DNA from: a virus
IMG/VR virus record: IMGVR_UViG_3300043411_000733
Coordinates: 1 to 43,126 of that record
Length of the DNA: 43,126 bases
Reading direction: 5' to 3' (one strand)
The translations under genes were made by a program, and so were the position numbers. Position 1 is the stretch's first letter; every line of letters begins with the position of its first letter. The notes under the pieces were generated by a model, which did not search any database, had not been told where the DNA came from, and worked only from the letters and a program-made list of their open reading frames with translations. Of the stretch, positions 25,979-35,279 are shown one piece after another.

Positions 25979-28615
25979 ATGGCTGAATGGTCAAATAGTT
26001 CCGCTTCTTTTGACTTTGAAATAAAGCCACCAGAAGCGTTAACTTCATTTATTGAGCAATTTAATTCATTTGTAGAAACTCTTGTATCTATCTTAGATAT
26101 AGCGTTACAAGCTTTACAATTTGCTAAAGCATGGTTGTTAGCTGAATTAGATCCCATTTCGGCCATTGTAGAACTTATTATTAGTGAAATCGAAGATTTT
26201 ATCAATGAATTATTAAATGCTGGTTTTTATATAACAGGTGACTGGTCTATATATACGCCTACCTTTGAAAATTTTGCAGGAGGATTCCAATCTTTTGAAG
26301 GAAGAATGATCACAAGATTAACGGATACGACAGATCCCACTAGACCTGATATTCCAGAAACTCAAAATGCTTATGCCTTTATAGCTTATTCAGCTTTAGA
26401 TTTTGCAGAAGTACATAGGTTGCTTGCGTTTTTCTATCAATTTGTAAGACTATTTAAAATAAATCTACCAGAAAAACCATCAGCATTACGTGTTCCGACA
26501 AATATAACATCTGAGTTTGTAAATCCTGATGACCCATCTGTAAATTTTTCAGAAGCGTTTATTCAACAGTCAATTTCTGGCGGTGTTAATTTAGATGCAC
26601 AGCAATTAAGTCAAGGGGTAAGAATTTCTTGGAATCTTCCTGATCCCGACTATAAATATTTGGGTTTTTACGCACCACCTCCAGGTGGATTTTTAATATC
26701 TGTATCTACAAAACGTGAGCCTATGAAGCTCATCTATGATAAACCCAGATTAAATTCTCAAACTGAACAATCTTCATCAGGAAAGAAACAAGTTAGAGAT
26801 TCTGGACAAGTATTAGATTTAAACGATAATCCAATTCTAATTTATGGTGGAAAAGATGAGTTAACAGTAGATAGATCTGTTAACTATAATGATAGTATGG
26901 AAGAATCTGGAGTAGTAAAAGATGGGTCATCTAGGGTTTTTGGGTCTTTTAATGCAACAGATCAAGTACCTATTGCTTTAGATCAATTAGAATTTGATGG
27001 AAAACCTATCTATCAAAAATTCTTCTATTTTTCTACAGCAAGTATTGTAACGGGTGCAGATGATATTGAGAATGGTTTTGATTCCGTTGCAGAGGGATTC
27101 GTAACTGTTACAAAGGGAATGGTAAATTTATTTGAGTTATTAGGACCGAGATTCCCTATTTTCTTTACAGAAAATAATTATGCTGTAACTCTGAGAAAAG
27201 AGGATCTTCCTTACGATATAGATTTTGAAATAGGTGATAATGGTAAAGTAAGTCCTATAGCTGATACAATAAATCAACCAGATACATTCTATGTAAGGGT
27301 CTTTTCTGTATCTAGTAATATAGGAGCAGAGAATGGTTATTCTTATTTATTAAATGATACATTTAGTGGATCTCCTGGACAGCCTTTTAGATTAGATATT
27401 GAAAAGAAGATTTTTGACGGAAATGAAATATTAGTAGCAAAAGAAGATCGAAGTGATCCCTCTACACCTGCTACAATAACTTTTCCAGCAGCATTTGGAT
27501 TTGAATCTTTAGGTTATTTAACGACTGCTCTCATTGTTGTTATCCTAAGCAGATCAGACCTTCCTGTATCTTCTTCTGGAACTTTTGAAGTGGGAAAAGC
27601 TGGTCAGGCAACAGGATTAGAAAAATTTGGATTTTTTGTTGCCAATGCTTTGGGAGTAAAAACTTCAGAGAATTATTTTGAAGAAACGGTCGATGAAAAG
27701 ATCGACATTATTACCTTTAGAAATTTCATATTTAATTCTGCGTTCAAGTTAGCCAAAGAGATACATAGTTTGTTTCAAAACCTAACTCCTTTAACCGATG
27801 AGATAAGGTTTAATTGCTCTATCTTATTAGAATGGTTATGGTCGGATAGTCCATTTCTTGAGCAGGCTATTAGTTCTAGTACGTATGAATTTCCAGCTAC
27901 GACAATTATCGGATCTATGCAGAGTGGATATACACTGACGGGAGTATGTAAAAATCCATTTGAATCGGACATAGAAATAACAGGTGCTAAAGCACCACTT
28001 TACGGTATTTCACCTGGATATTTGAAACGGTCAGATGGTTTAGCCTCAGTAAATGGAATACCTGTTCTTAAAATTAGATCCTATTCTGATAGAAACGATC
28101 AGAAACTACTATGTATTAGAAATTTGTTTCCACCAGAAATATATAAGGCAGCATATTACATACTTACGCTTATGTCTGGTCCAGTAGATAGACCTACACA
28201 AGATGGTTACTGGTATTCATTACGCTTTTCGCAGTTGATACCTCAAGTTGGACAGTTTTTCGATATTATTTTACAGTGGGCTAGGACATTTAATAAAGGA
28301 ATAGCATCGGTAATAGATGCTATAGAACAGTATATAGATTTTCTAGAAGCCAGACTTTTGGAGCTACAATCTTTATTAAAGACGCTAGATATTCTGTTGG
28401 GATCTACATTTAAATTTACAATCCCAAGATTTGCTTATTTATGGTTAAAGGTAAAAGGGACAACTGGAATTGTGAATGAATTTCTATCTTCTGAGAGTAA
28501 GCCAAGTGAAAATGAGCCAGATCCAGCATCTGTTTATGCTGGTGGAATAGCAGTTGTTCTAAGAGGGGCACCGCAAAAGTTAATAGATTTAATTGAGGCA
28601 TGGAGGTCTGAATAA
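25979..28615 (+). CDS. Virion structural protein with helical hydrophobic N-terminus
   Basis: An 878-residue protein with an AAGGA site before its ATG. Residues about 18-85 form consecutive long hydrophobic or amphipathic helices (FVETLVSILDIALQALQFAK, then LDPISAIVELIISEIEDFI) and end in an NAGFYITGDW segment. From memory, helices followed by a G-x-Y-x-x-GDW phrase recur in large structural proteins of jumbo myophages; the exact location in the particle is not known to me. The centre (about 200-600) is beta-rich. Residues about 760-820 return to amphipathic helix (IASVIDAIEQYIDFLEARLL). Residues 26-50 could be mistaken for membrane helices, but their spacing of acidic residues suits a helical bundle. 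It is the last gene before a convergent minus-strand unit. Confidence 0.8.
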   Translation: MAEWSNSSASFDFEIKPPEALTSFIEQFNSFVETLVSILDIALQALQFAKAWLLAELDPISAIVELIISEIEDFINELLNAGFYITGDWSIYTPTFENFAGGFQSFEGRMITRLTDTTDPTRPDIPETQNAYAFIAYSALDFAEVHRLLAFFYQFVRLFKINLPEKPSALRVPTNITSEFVNPDDPSVNFSEAFIQQSISGGVNLDAQQLSQGVRISWNLPDPDYKYLGFYAPPPGGFLISVSTKREPMKLIYDKPRLNSQTEQSSSGKKQVRDSGQVLDLNDNPILIYGGKDELTVDRSVNYNDSMEESGVVKDGSSRVFGSFNATDQVPIALDQLEFDGKPIYQKFFYFSTASIVTGADDIENGFDSVAEGFVTVTKGMVNLFELLGPRFPIFFTENNYAVTLRKEDLPYDIDFEIGDNGKVSPIADTINQPDTFYVRVFSVSSNIGAENGYSYLLNDTFSGSPGQPFRLDIEKKIFDGNEILVAKEDRSDPSTPATITFPAAFGFESLGYLTTALIVVILSRSDLPVSSSGTFEVGKAGQATGLEKFGFFVANALGVKTSENYFEETVDEKIDIITFRNFIFNSAFKLAKEIHSLFQNLTPLTDEIRFNCSILLEWLWSDSPFLEQAISSSTYEFPATTIIGSMQSGYTLTGVCKNPFESDIEITGAKAPLYGISPGYLKRSDGLASVNGIPVLKIRSYSDRNDQKLLCIRNLFPPEIYKAAYYILTLMSGPVDRPTQDGYWYSLRFSQLIPQVGQFFDIILQWARTFNKGIASVIDAIEQYIDFLEARLLELQSLLKTLDILLGSTFKFTIPRFAYLWLKVKGTTGIVNEFLSSESKPSENEPDPASVYAGGIAVVLRGAPQKLIDLIEAWRSE

Positions 28616-28625
28616 GTTATTCAGA
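28607..28625. terminator. Possible bidirectional terminator at a convergent gene junction
   Basis: TCTGAATAA (28607-28615) and TTATTCAGA (28617-28625) form a perfect inverted repeat around one base, exactly at the end of the 878-residue gene and 5 bp from the end of the convergent gene at 28630. The position fits a shared terminator. There is no clean T run on either strand (TGGTTTATG follows on plus), so the call is tentative. Confidence 0.4.
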
Positions 28626-28629
28626 TGGT

Positions 28630-29445
28630 TTATGTGTTTTCATCATAACGTCGAAATTCTCTACGAATCTTCTGCAACTCCTTTTTAACTTCTTTCTTTG
28701 ATCGTAAGGCACCTTTATTTACTAAAAGGGTTTTAACTGGATCTTTCATTTTTGAATAACGTATCAAACTAGCAATATTTTTCTGAAAAAGATTTTCTAT
28801 TTTACTGAGTTGTTCAACTAATCTTGAATTTCCTACAGTATTTTCGTAGATACCTTCAAATATCTCATTTATATTATTTACTTTTGGAAAAGCGAAGATA
28901 GAAGCAGAAGATGATGAAGGAGCATCAAGTTGTTTCGGACCTATCCTATGATAAATTTTAAATTGATGATACGATCTTTTTGTATCAATTCTAAAATCAG
29001 TTACTAATATATTGGTATCTTCTGACTCATTATCTATGAATGTTAATTGATCATTACGATAGGTTATAATTCTTCCATTTGGATTAAAAACGCTAAAGTA
29101 TTTAACTATTAGACCTGATATTTTACCGAAAATATAGTTACGAAAACATTTGTTTAAATTAATGATCTGCTCATCGATTAATCCTGTTTTATATATTAAT
29201 TTCATAGTTTCCAATACTTCTTTTACATTTTTATACTTCTTTGTGTCATAACATTCTACTATTTCTATTCCAGAAGGTAATTTGGTGTAATCAAAATAAT
29301 TAATAAGCTCATTAATTTTGTTTTTTCTAACGAGTATTTTTATTATTTCGTGCAGTACTTCGTTATCTCCTAAGTTTAGGATTTGCACTAGTCTTTCTAA
29401 TTCTTCGTCTGTATTTACAGGACGTGATATTACTTCTGAATTCAT
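28630..29445 (-). CDS. Hypothetical protein
   Basis: A 271-residue, mainly helical and basic protein, third in a minus-strand trio embedded in the structural region. Its ATG overlaps the stop of the upstream gene (TAATG), showing translational coupling. Residues about 14-48 (ELERLVQILNLGDNEVLHEI and on) faintly recall the two-helix module of the left and right paralog sets, but the turn differs and I do not count it as a member. The C-terminus (LRSKKEVKKELQKIRREFRR) is a strongly basic helix that could bind nucleic acid or an acidic partner. No catalytic motif is visible. The function is unknown. Confidence 0.8.
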   Translation of the reverse strand: MNSEVISRPVNTDEELERLVQILNLGDNEVLHEIIKILVRKNKINELINYFDYTKLPSGIEIVECYDTKKYKNVKEVLETMKLIYKTGLIDEQIINLNKCFRNYIFGKISGLIVKYFSVFNPNGRIITYRNDQLTFIDNESEDTNILVTDFRIDTKRSYHQFKIYHRIGPKQLDAPSSSSASIFAFPKVNNINEIFEGIYENTVGNSRLVEQLSKIENLFQKNIASLIRYSKMKDPVKTLLVNKGALRSKKEVKKELQKIRREFRRYDENT

Positions 29446-30281
29446 TATATAGCCGTGTTTTTCTCATCAGGTAAGATGTCATCGAACATATTATCAAATA
29501 ATGATAAATTTGGACCTGTACTATCAAAATCGTATGTATTTGTATCTGAATCAAAAGCGAAAAATGTTTCGTCTATCGTATCAATAATTCTTGGAACACG
29601 TAATTCTTCTGTATAGCGTGTAGGATCATAAGTTGTAATAGAAGAAGATAATCCACCAAAAGCCTGTGTGATAAGTATATCCCGTTCTTGTATTAGTTGC
29701 TCTCTTAAATCACATTCTTTTATAATTTTTGCTTCTATGTCATTGCGCTTATATTTTATTTCTTTTTGAAAAGCGCGTCTTGCATAGTGTATTAGATTAA
29801 CAAAATAATCGGCGTCTGAGTCAATATCTTTTTTACCACCTATTCTTGTAGGTATATATTTTCTTAATGGAAAAAATCCACCAGGAAATGTTCCGAATAG
29901 TGTATCAGGATCATTGTATTCAGCAGATATAGGATAAGTTACACCTCCATAAGGATAAGTTGCCCCTCCTGTTGCTGTTGTCTGATCGGGTATAAAAAAG
30001 TGAGAAATATCTAACGGATTTCCCCCCATTACAACATAGACCTGCATTAATTTTTCTAATCTTGAGTTAGGGGTAATTCTAAATCCTACTCGCTCCTCAG
30101 ATACTTTTACAACGCCACCTTCGTCTGTTTTTCGATATTCAACAATTACTTTACCAATTCTTTTTAATTCAGCCTCTATTACAGCTAGACGGCTTCCTAT
30201 GTCTCTGCGTTCTTGTAAGAGAAATTTCCTAAGAGCAAGCCAAGATCCTTTTCTAAATTTTCCTAGCCATCCAAAAGACAT
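29445..30281 (-). CDS. Putative virion-associated protein
   Basis: A 278-residue protein with an AAGGA site overlapping the stop of the upstream gene. Residues 1-55 form a basic helix (WLGKFRKGSWLALRKFLLQE and a following heptad-like stretch), then a strand pair with RVGFRITPNSRLEKLMQVYV and a GGNPLDISHFF phrase. A Gly/Tyr/Pro-rich middle (PYGGVTYPIS) precedes a helical segment and an acidic, Asp-rich tail. The Gly/Pro-rich style and the position among baseplate genes suggest a structural or assembly protein; I recall similar openings in large-phage virion proteins but cannot name a family. The second gene of the minus-strand trio. Confidence 0.78.
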   Translation of the reverse strand: MSFGWLGKFRKGSWLALRKFLLQERRDIGSRLAVIEAELKRIGKVIVEYRKTDEGGVVKVSEERVGFRITPNSRLEKLMQVYVVMGGNPLDISHFFIPDQTTATGGATYPYGGVTYPISAEYNDPDTLFGTFPGGFFPLRKYIPTRIGGKKDIDSDADYFVNLIHYARRAFQKEIKYKRNDIEAKIIKECDLREQLIQERDILITQAFGGLSSSITTYDPTRYTEELRVPRIIDTIDETFFAFDSDTNTYDFDSTGPNLSLFDNMFDDILPDEKNTAI

Positions 30282-30282
30282 G

Positions 30283-30738
30283 TTATTTTTTATCCTTATT
30301 TAGAATTTCAGAAATATGTTCAAAAGTGGTTGTAACTAGAGATTTGGTGAAATTTATATTTGCAGGTACTTTTTTAGGATACTCATTTTTAATAACGTTA
30401 GTTTCCCTTATTTTTACGATATAGTCGGACATAGCCATCTTTAATTTATCGTCTACTACAAAGGTTAGTAGTATAATAGTACCAGTATCTAATTTTACAA
30501 TAATCGTAAAAGATAGGTAATCATTTCTTATCTGGTCATAGTTGACTTGTTGCCTTTCTATAGATTTTGCTCCATCCAATCGTATCCATTCAGATGTAAA
30601 CTTGTATAGATCTATCTTGATTTGTTGTGAAATAATTTTCCTTACAGTAGTAAGGTCTTCTTTTGAGATTGGTTTTAACTTATTTAAGGCAGTAGCCAGT
30701 CGGGTAATTAAATGTCTGTCGATGTACTTCTCGCTCAT
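30283..30738 (-). CDS. Hypothetical protein, first gene of the minus-strand trio
   Basis: From the ATG at 30738 the protein has 151 residues. An ATG at 30750 would add four residues, but the inner one is preferred because AGGA lies six bases before it. The N-terminus is helical (LITRLATALNKLKPISKEDL), then strands (DYLSFTIIVKLDTGTIILL) and a final helix. No family is recognised. Its first nine codons overlap the first nine codons of the divergent gp25-like gene (30712-30738), so the promoters of each must lie within the other's coding region or further out. Confidence 0.75.
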   Translation of the reverse strand: MSEKYIDRHLITRLATALNKLKPISKEDLTTVRKIISQQIKIDLYKFTSEWIRLDGAKSIERQQVNYDQIRNDYLSFTIIVKLDTGTIILLTFVVDDKLKMAMSDYIVKIRETNVIKNEYPKKVPANINFTKSLVTTTFEHISEILNKDKK

Positions 30739-31818
30739 AGATGTCCTCATGAAATTGTAGAAGAAAGGGCGTACCTTGCTCCAGATAGATTGACTTTAGT
30801 GTCATCTCAAACATTAACAACTGTTAGTACTACAAGTGTTATTGTGAATGATGAAATCCTGATTCCATCATCGGGTTTATATGCCCAAGCGTATCTAAAG
30901 TCATCATTATCAGGCCCATTTAAGTTAAATAAAAGAGAAACCACATTTACTATAAAAACAGCAACAGAAATAGTCTCTATTAATCTACCTTATAACATAC
31001 TTATATCTACAGATGATATAGTGTACGAGATAAGAAAGGTAGCTAAAAATATTATTGCCTCTAATATCGGTGGATTTCTATCTGTATTAGATATCGGGAG
31101 TATAAATGCAACATCTTATCTAAAGGTTATGGGAACAGCAGTAGAAAAGTTAGGTTTTATACGGATTGGGTCAAAAGGAAAACAAATTTATCCTTCTTGG
31201 AATTTAGTAGATACTCCTGGATTAACATCTAGTCGTGCTAATAGATTTGTAAGATTTTCAGATATAATAAAAACCAATCCTGTATTTAAACTTACCTATA
31301 TCACTGTACCTGAAGAATGTACTCGATGTAGAGGTACGGGAATAGAAAATGACATGATCTATGATAGTTCAGGAGACGTTGTATTAATATCTGATGAAAA
31401 TCTATTAACACAAGCTGTTCTCAAGATAATACTTACACAAAAGGGAAGCAACGCATTTTTCTTATGGTATGGAAGTAACATGCAGAGTCTTCTTGGTAGC
31501 AAGGCTCTAAAATCTGTAGAAAACGCATTAAATCAAGACATAAGTAACGCAATTAACAATTTTAAACAGATACAAACAGAGCAAGCTCGTTATCAGTATA
31601 TTTCGGCCAGACAAAGACTGTATCAAGTTATCTCTGTTAATGTCACGCAGAGTAAGGAAAATCCAAGTCTATATAGATTGGATATTGTAGTATCAAATGC
31701 TTCTAGAGAAGCCATTCCTATTTCTATAGTTTATACGGTGGGGGATGTTATTACTCTACCTGGATCTAACGGTTTAACTCTGAATTTTGAAAGATCTGGA
31801 CTGGCATTACCCTCATAA
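30712..31818 (+). CDS. Baseplate wedge protein, GPW/gp25-like
   Basis: A 368-residue protein. The last ~150 residues have the layout of the GPW/gp25 fold: DENLLTQAVLKIILTQKGSN, then FFLWYGSNMQSLLGSK, a helix (NALNQDISNAINNFKQIQTE), and closing strands up to RLDIVVSNASREAIPISIVY. This domain starts sheath and wedge assembly in contractile tails. The first ~200 residues are an extra beta-rich domain not present in T4 gp25. A CTRC pair (Cys203, Cys206) followed by RGTG lies at the join and may bind metal. The start at 30712 is the only in-frame ATG near the 5' end and has a GGG site; it overlaps the divergent gene. The J-like and I-like genes follow, the usual order in contractile phages. Confidence 0.75.
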   Translation: MSVDVLLAHRCPHEIVEERAYLAPDRLTLVSSQTLTTVSTTSVIVNDEILIPSSGLYAQAYLKSSLSGPFKLNKRETTFTIKTATEIVSINLPYNILISTDDIVYEIRKVAKNIIASNIGGFLSVLDIGSINATSYLKVMGTAVEKLGFIRIGSKGKQIYPSWNLVDTPGLTSSRANRFVRFSDIIKTNPVFKLTYITVPEECTRCRGTGIENDMIYDSSGDVVLISDENLLTQAVLKIILTQKGSNAFFLWYGSNMQSLLGSKALKSVENALNQDISNAINNFKQIQTEQARYQYISARQRLYQVISVNVTQSKENPSLYRLDIVVSNASREAIPISIVYTVGDVITLPGSNGLTLNFERSGLALPS

Positions 31819-31836
31819 AAATGTAAAGGTATTATA

Positions 31837-34800
31837 ATGGCTATCACACCAAAATTTTTGAATTTATCAGGATCTTACTCTGAAACGACCTATATAACTA
31901 CAAATCAGTCGGCCATATTTTTAACAGGTATTATAGATGAAAGCACTATAGACTTGCAGATTTCCGTAAGGAACGGCCCATTTTCATCTGATAGTGATTT
32001 AGTTTATTTTGAGGGGACCACTTTCTATATTCCTAATCCCTCTGTATATCCTGATGGTCTAGATTTAACTTTAGGCAATAATTTAATAAAATTAAGAGCC
32101 ATTGATACTTTTGGGTCCATAAGTGCTAATGCAATTGTATCTGTTCGATATTTACAGACATCTGATGTAAATGAGTTTTATGGGCCTCCTACTAGAATTA
32201 TATTAGAGAGATTGGATGGAAATGTAAAAATATCAGTAAGAGGTACGGACGATCCAAACATACTAGGCTATAATTTTTATTGTTCTACTAATCCTGGTGG
32301 TGGACCACAGGGATATTCCCGTATAAATCTAACTCCTGTTAACGCCTATGTAACTTCAACAGAGGAGACTTCTCTAGGAAGCTTTGTCTCTGATGTTAAT
32401 TTAAAGTTAAGTCCTTCTGGTCAAGAATTAGCAGCCGATCCATTGTTTTATCAATTTACAGGAAGTCAACAAGATTCAGAAGGTACTGTATTACAAGCTG
32501 ATTTTAATGAGATTTTGGAAATACCAGAAAATGTAAGAACTTTACGTTCTACTATACAGGTGAATCAGGTAGAGACAGTAAGAGACTTCTCTTTTATCCA
32601 CGATAGAAATTCTAATCCAAAATCAACAAATCCTGCCATTCCTAATGGTGATTTTGCTTCAACTCCTGATACAGAGCCTCTTTATTATGTAGTTACAACC
32701 GTATTTATTGATGTTTCTTCTGGGGCTGTTGTTGAATCATCTAACTCGGAAGAAGTCTCTGGTAATCCTATCCGTGTTACTGCGGCTATCGGTTCTTTTC
32801 CTATTGTAACTTCACAACAAATCGATCAGGATCTCACTTTATCGATACATAGACGAAGAACAGACATTGATGTCCAACCTGGATCTTATCAAAGAGACAC
32901 CTTTATTTCTCCAGCTTCTGCTGCCTTAACGAGAACTAATTTTCTTATTGACTTTGCTCACTTGGCTTCGTCTTTTGCTACTTTATTGTCTATAGATGAT
33001 CCACAGAGACAGGGTGTATCAGTTCCTGTTGCACAGTCTAAATATAAGCTAGGTTTGAAGCAAGCCTTATTTTTAACTGAAGATCCGTCTGTTCAAGAGG
33101 TTATTGACCAAGCATTTGAAAAGTTAGCATCAAATTATGGTGTATTTAGAAAAGCTGGGGAGAAATCTAGGGGTGAAGTAACTTTCTTTACTACACGTAT
33201 ACCTACAAGTAGTATCACAATACCTATTGGTACAGTTGTTAGTGGTGCAGGTATTAGATTTAGAACGACTTCAAATGCCCAAATAACTTTATCCAATATT
33301 GCTTCTTTTTATAATCCATTTACGGGAAGATACTCTGTAAAGGCGTCTATTCAGTCCGAAAGTCCAGGATTAGGAACTGTACTAAGTAAAGACCAGATAA
33401 AAACAGTAGTCACTGGACCCCCCGGTATTTCTGTAGTAAATGAAAATGCTACATTTGGAGGAAAGGATTTACAGAGCAACTTAGATTTAGCTTTGGAAGC
33501 ACAAAATAAAATATCATCTGTAGATTCTGGTACTTACCAAGGCATTAGAAAAAACACTGTTGCTATTCCAGGAGTTATTCAAACGATTATTGTCGGTCCA
33601 GGTGATGACTTAATGTATAGGGATATTGATCCTGATACAGGAAGACATCTTGGAGGAAAAGTAGATGTATGGGTAAGAGGATCTAGATCAGGTAATGTCT
33701 CAGATATTTTTGCGTTCTCCTTTAAAATAGCAAGAAATATTGTATTTGAAGTCTATGGTGATCCTACAAATTTAGAGTTTATAGCTATAGACCCCTTATT
33801 ATCAGAAGAAAATCCTATTATAGAACTTCTAAATTATCCTGATTTGGGATTTTCATTGAGAAATGATACGAGGGGTGTTTTATTTGATTTGACTTCTGTT
33901 ACTGTCATTGATTTTGATAAAATAAAATTATCTCCTACAGTAGTGCAGCCTCCATATGCTATTACTGATATCATACGTGGAGATTATAGATACAGAACCA
34001 GTAATAGATATGTATTCCCAAGACAACCTGTTAACTATCTTGTGTCACTTATCGGTACTGTAACAGGGACCGTTACTCCTTCCGTTTATAATATTAAAAG
34101 ATCAGATTCTCCTCTTAGACTCGGAAGATCTACATCTGCTGGTGATTATTTAGAATTAATAGACCCTCTAAGTGCTGGTGTCGTCATACCTTCTTCTAAT
34201 CTAATATCTGTAACAAATGAGGTTGTGGTTATTGTTGGTGAGTATCCAGAGTATTTAAACAATTTAGGGATAAATCCAGTATCTATAAAAGTATGGGACT
34301 CTACAAGAACCGTATTATATAATGGACCCTATGTAAATAACTCCGACTATCTAATCGTAGATGATAATGGTTCTGTTGGTATTCAGAGGGTCGCAACTGG
34401 TCAAATAACAAGTGGGCAAACTCTTTCTGTTGACTACATGCACGATGAAAATTTCAGTGTAACATATAATATAGATTTTCTAGTAAGTGCCGTACAAGAG
34501 AATTTAAATAATAATAGACATTTATCGGCTGATATAGTTACTAAACAGACAGTTAGAAATTCGGTTGATATTTCTGGTTCTGTTGTGTTGAAAAAAGGAA
34601 TCAGTCCATCTTCTGTAGATTCCCAAATTCGTGCAACTCTTATAAACCATGTAGAAAATCTAGGATTAAATAGATCTCTTAGATTGTCTGACGTTATTAG
34701 AATTATTGATCAGACGGTAGGCGTGTCATACGTCATCATACCTTCATTTAAAATGGTTAGAGCGTCTGGATCTTTAATCGTTGGTGAGTTCGTTGAAAAT

Positions 34801-35277
34801 GACGGTATAAAAATGGATTCTTTGAGTTCGTCTATTAACAATGTTTTCCTTTTACAGGATTCGTTGGATAACTATACGACAGATGGTGGTGGTCCTATTA
34901 ATACTTACAGGTATGTGCTCTTAAATGATGAAGAGACAGAATTACTGTCAACAAGACCTGATACATTATCAAATGCTGCTAAGAGATCTTTTATTATCGG
35001 AGTACAGGGATTGGCTATTTTGGGATATTCTGACGACCAGACTTTAATATCTCAGGGATTTTTAACACCTGCTGAAATAGGTGAAGAACGAAAAAGACTA
35101 ACTGCTAATCATATCTTAGTTTCGTTAGCGAATAATGATTCTTTGGATAACTATAGTGTTCAAACATCCTATATAACCACAACGAAAAATGTGGGTGCAG
35201 ATGATTTATTAGCTACTATAGTCGAAAATTTTTCCTTAAGGTCTATAGTATTAACTTATGATGAGGACAGGGTATAA
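31837..35277 (+). CDS. Baseplate wedge protein, J-like (gp6/gp47 family)
   Basis: An 1146-residue protein with an AAAGGT site. Residues about 1-110 form an Ig-like strand domain and about 120-200 an FN3-like one (PPTRIILERLDGNVKISVRG); both are extensions beyond the usual J protein. From about residue 400 the J-like core appears: YKLGLKQALFLTEDPSVQEV, EVTFFTTRIPTSSITIPIGT, GAGIRFRTTSNAQIT, SPGLGTVLSKDQI and GPPGISVVNENATFGGKD, the conserved order in which phage baseplate J proteins present strands and a Gly/Pro turn. These proteins dimerise and join wedges around the hub. Later parts have an added beta domain and a helical segment (LINHVENLGLNRSLRLSDVI) typical of the family end. It is 2 bp before the I-like gene, and the upstream gp25-like gene fits the operon. 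Confidence 0.85.
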   Translation: MAITPKFLNLSGSYSETTYITTNQSAIFLTGIIDESTIDLQISVRNGPFSSDSDLVYFEGTTFYIPNPSVYPDGLDLTLGNNLIKLRAIDTFGSISANAIVSVRYLQTSDVNEFYGPPTRIILERLDGNVKISVRGTDDPNILGYNFYCSTNPGGGPQGYSRINLTPVNAYVTSTEETSLGSFVSDVNLKLSPSGQELAADPLFYQFTGSQQDSEGTVLQADFNEILEIPENVRTLRSTIQVNQVETVRDFSFIHDRNSNPKSTNPAIPNGDFASTPDTEPLYYVVTTVFIDVSSGAVVESSNSEEVSGNPIRVTAAIGSFPIVTSQQIDQDLTLSIHRRRTDIDVQPGSYQRDTFISPASAALTRTNFLIDFAHLASSFATLLSIDDPQRQGVSVPVAQSKYKLGLKQALFLTEDPSVQEVIDQAFEKLASNYGVFRKAGEKSRGEVTFFTTRIPTSSITIPIGTVVSGAGIRFRTTSNAQITLSNIASFYNPFTGRYSVKASIQSESPGLGTVLSKDQIKTVVTGPPGISVVNENATFGGKDLQSNLDLALEAQNKISSVDSGTYQGIRKNTVAIPGVIQTIIVGPGDDLMYRDIDPDTGRHLGGKVDVWVRGSRSGNVSDIFAFSFKIARNIVFEVYGDPTNLEFIAIDPLLSEENPIIELLNYPDLGFSLRNDTRGVLFDLTSVTVIDFDKIKLSPTVVQPPYAITDIIRGDYRYRTSNRYVFPRQPVNYLVSLIGTVTGTVTPSVYNIKRSDSPLRLGRSTSAGDYLELIDPLSAGVVIPSSNLISVTNEVVVIVGEYPEYLNNLGINPVSIKVWDSTRTVLYNGPYVNNSDYLIVDDNGSVGIQRVATGQITSGQTLSVDYMHDENFSVTYNIDFLVSAVQENLNNNRHLSADIVTKQTVRNSVDISGSVVLKKGISPSSVDSQIRATLINHVENLGLNRSLRLSDVIRIIDQTVGVSYVIIPSFKMVRASGSLIVGEFVENDGIKMDSLSSSINNVFLLQDSLDNYTTDGGGPINTYRYVLLNDEETELLSTRPDTLSNAAKRSFIIGVQGLAILGYSDDQTLISQGFLTPAEIGEERKRLTANHILVSLANNDSLDNYSVQTSYITTTKNVGADDLLATIVENFSLRSIVLTYDEDRV

Positions 35278-35279
35278 AA

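Noticed and set aside
26030-26240. Transmembrane domain (holin-like) at the start of the 878-residue protein.
   Set aside because: Acidic residues recur every few positions in the hydrophobic stretch, and the protein is a large structural one; a helical bundle explains it better.
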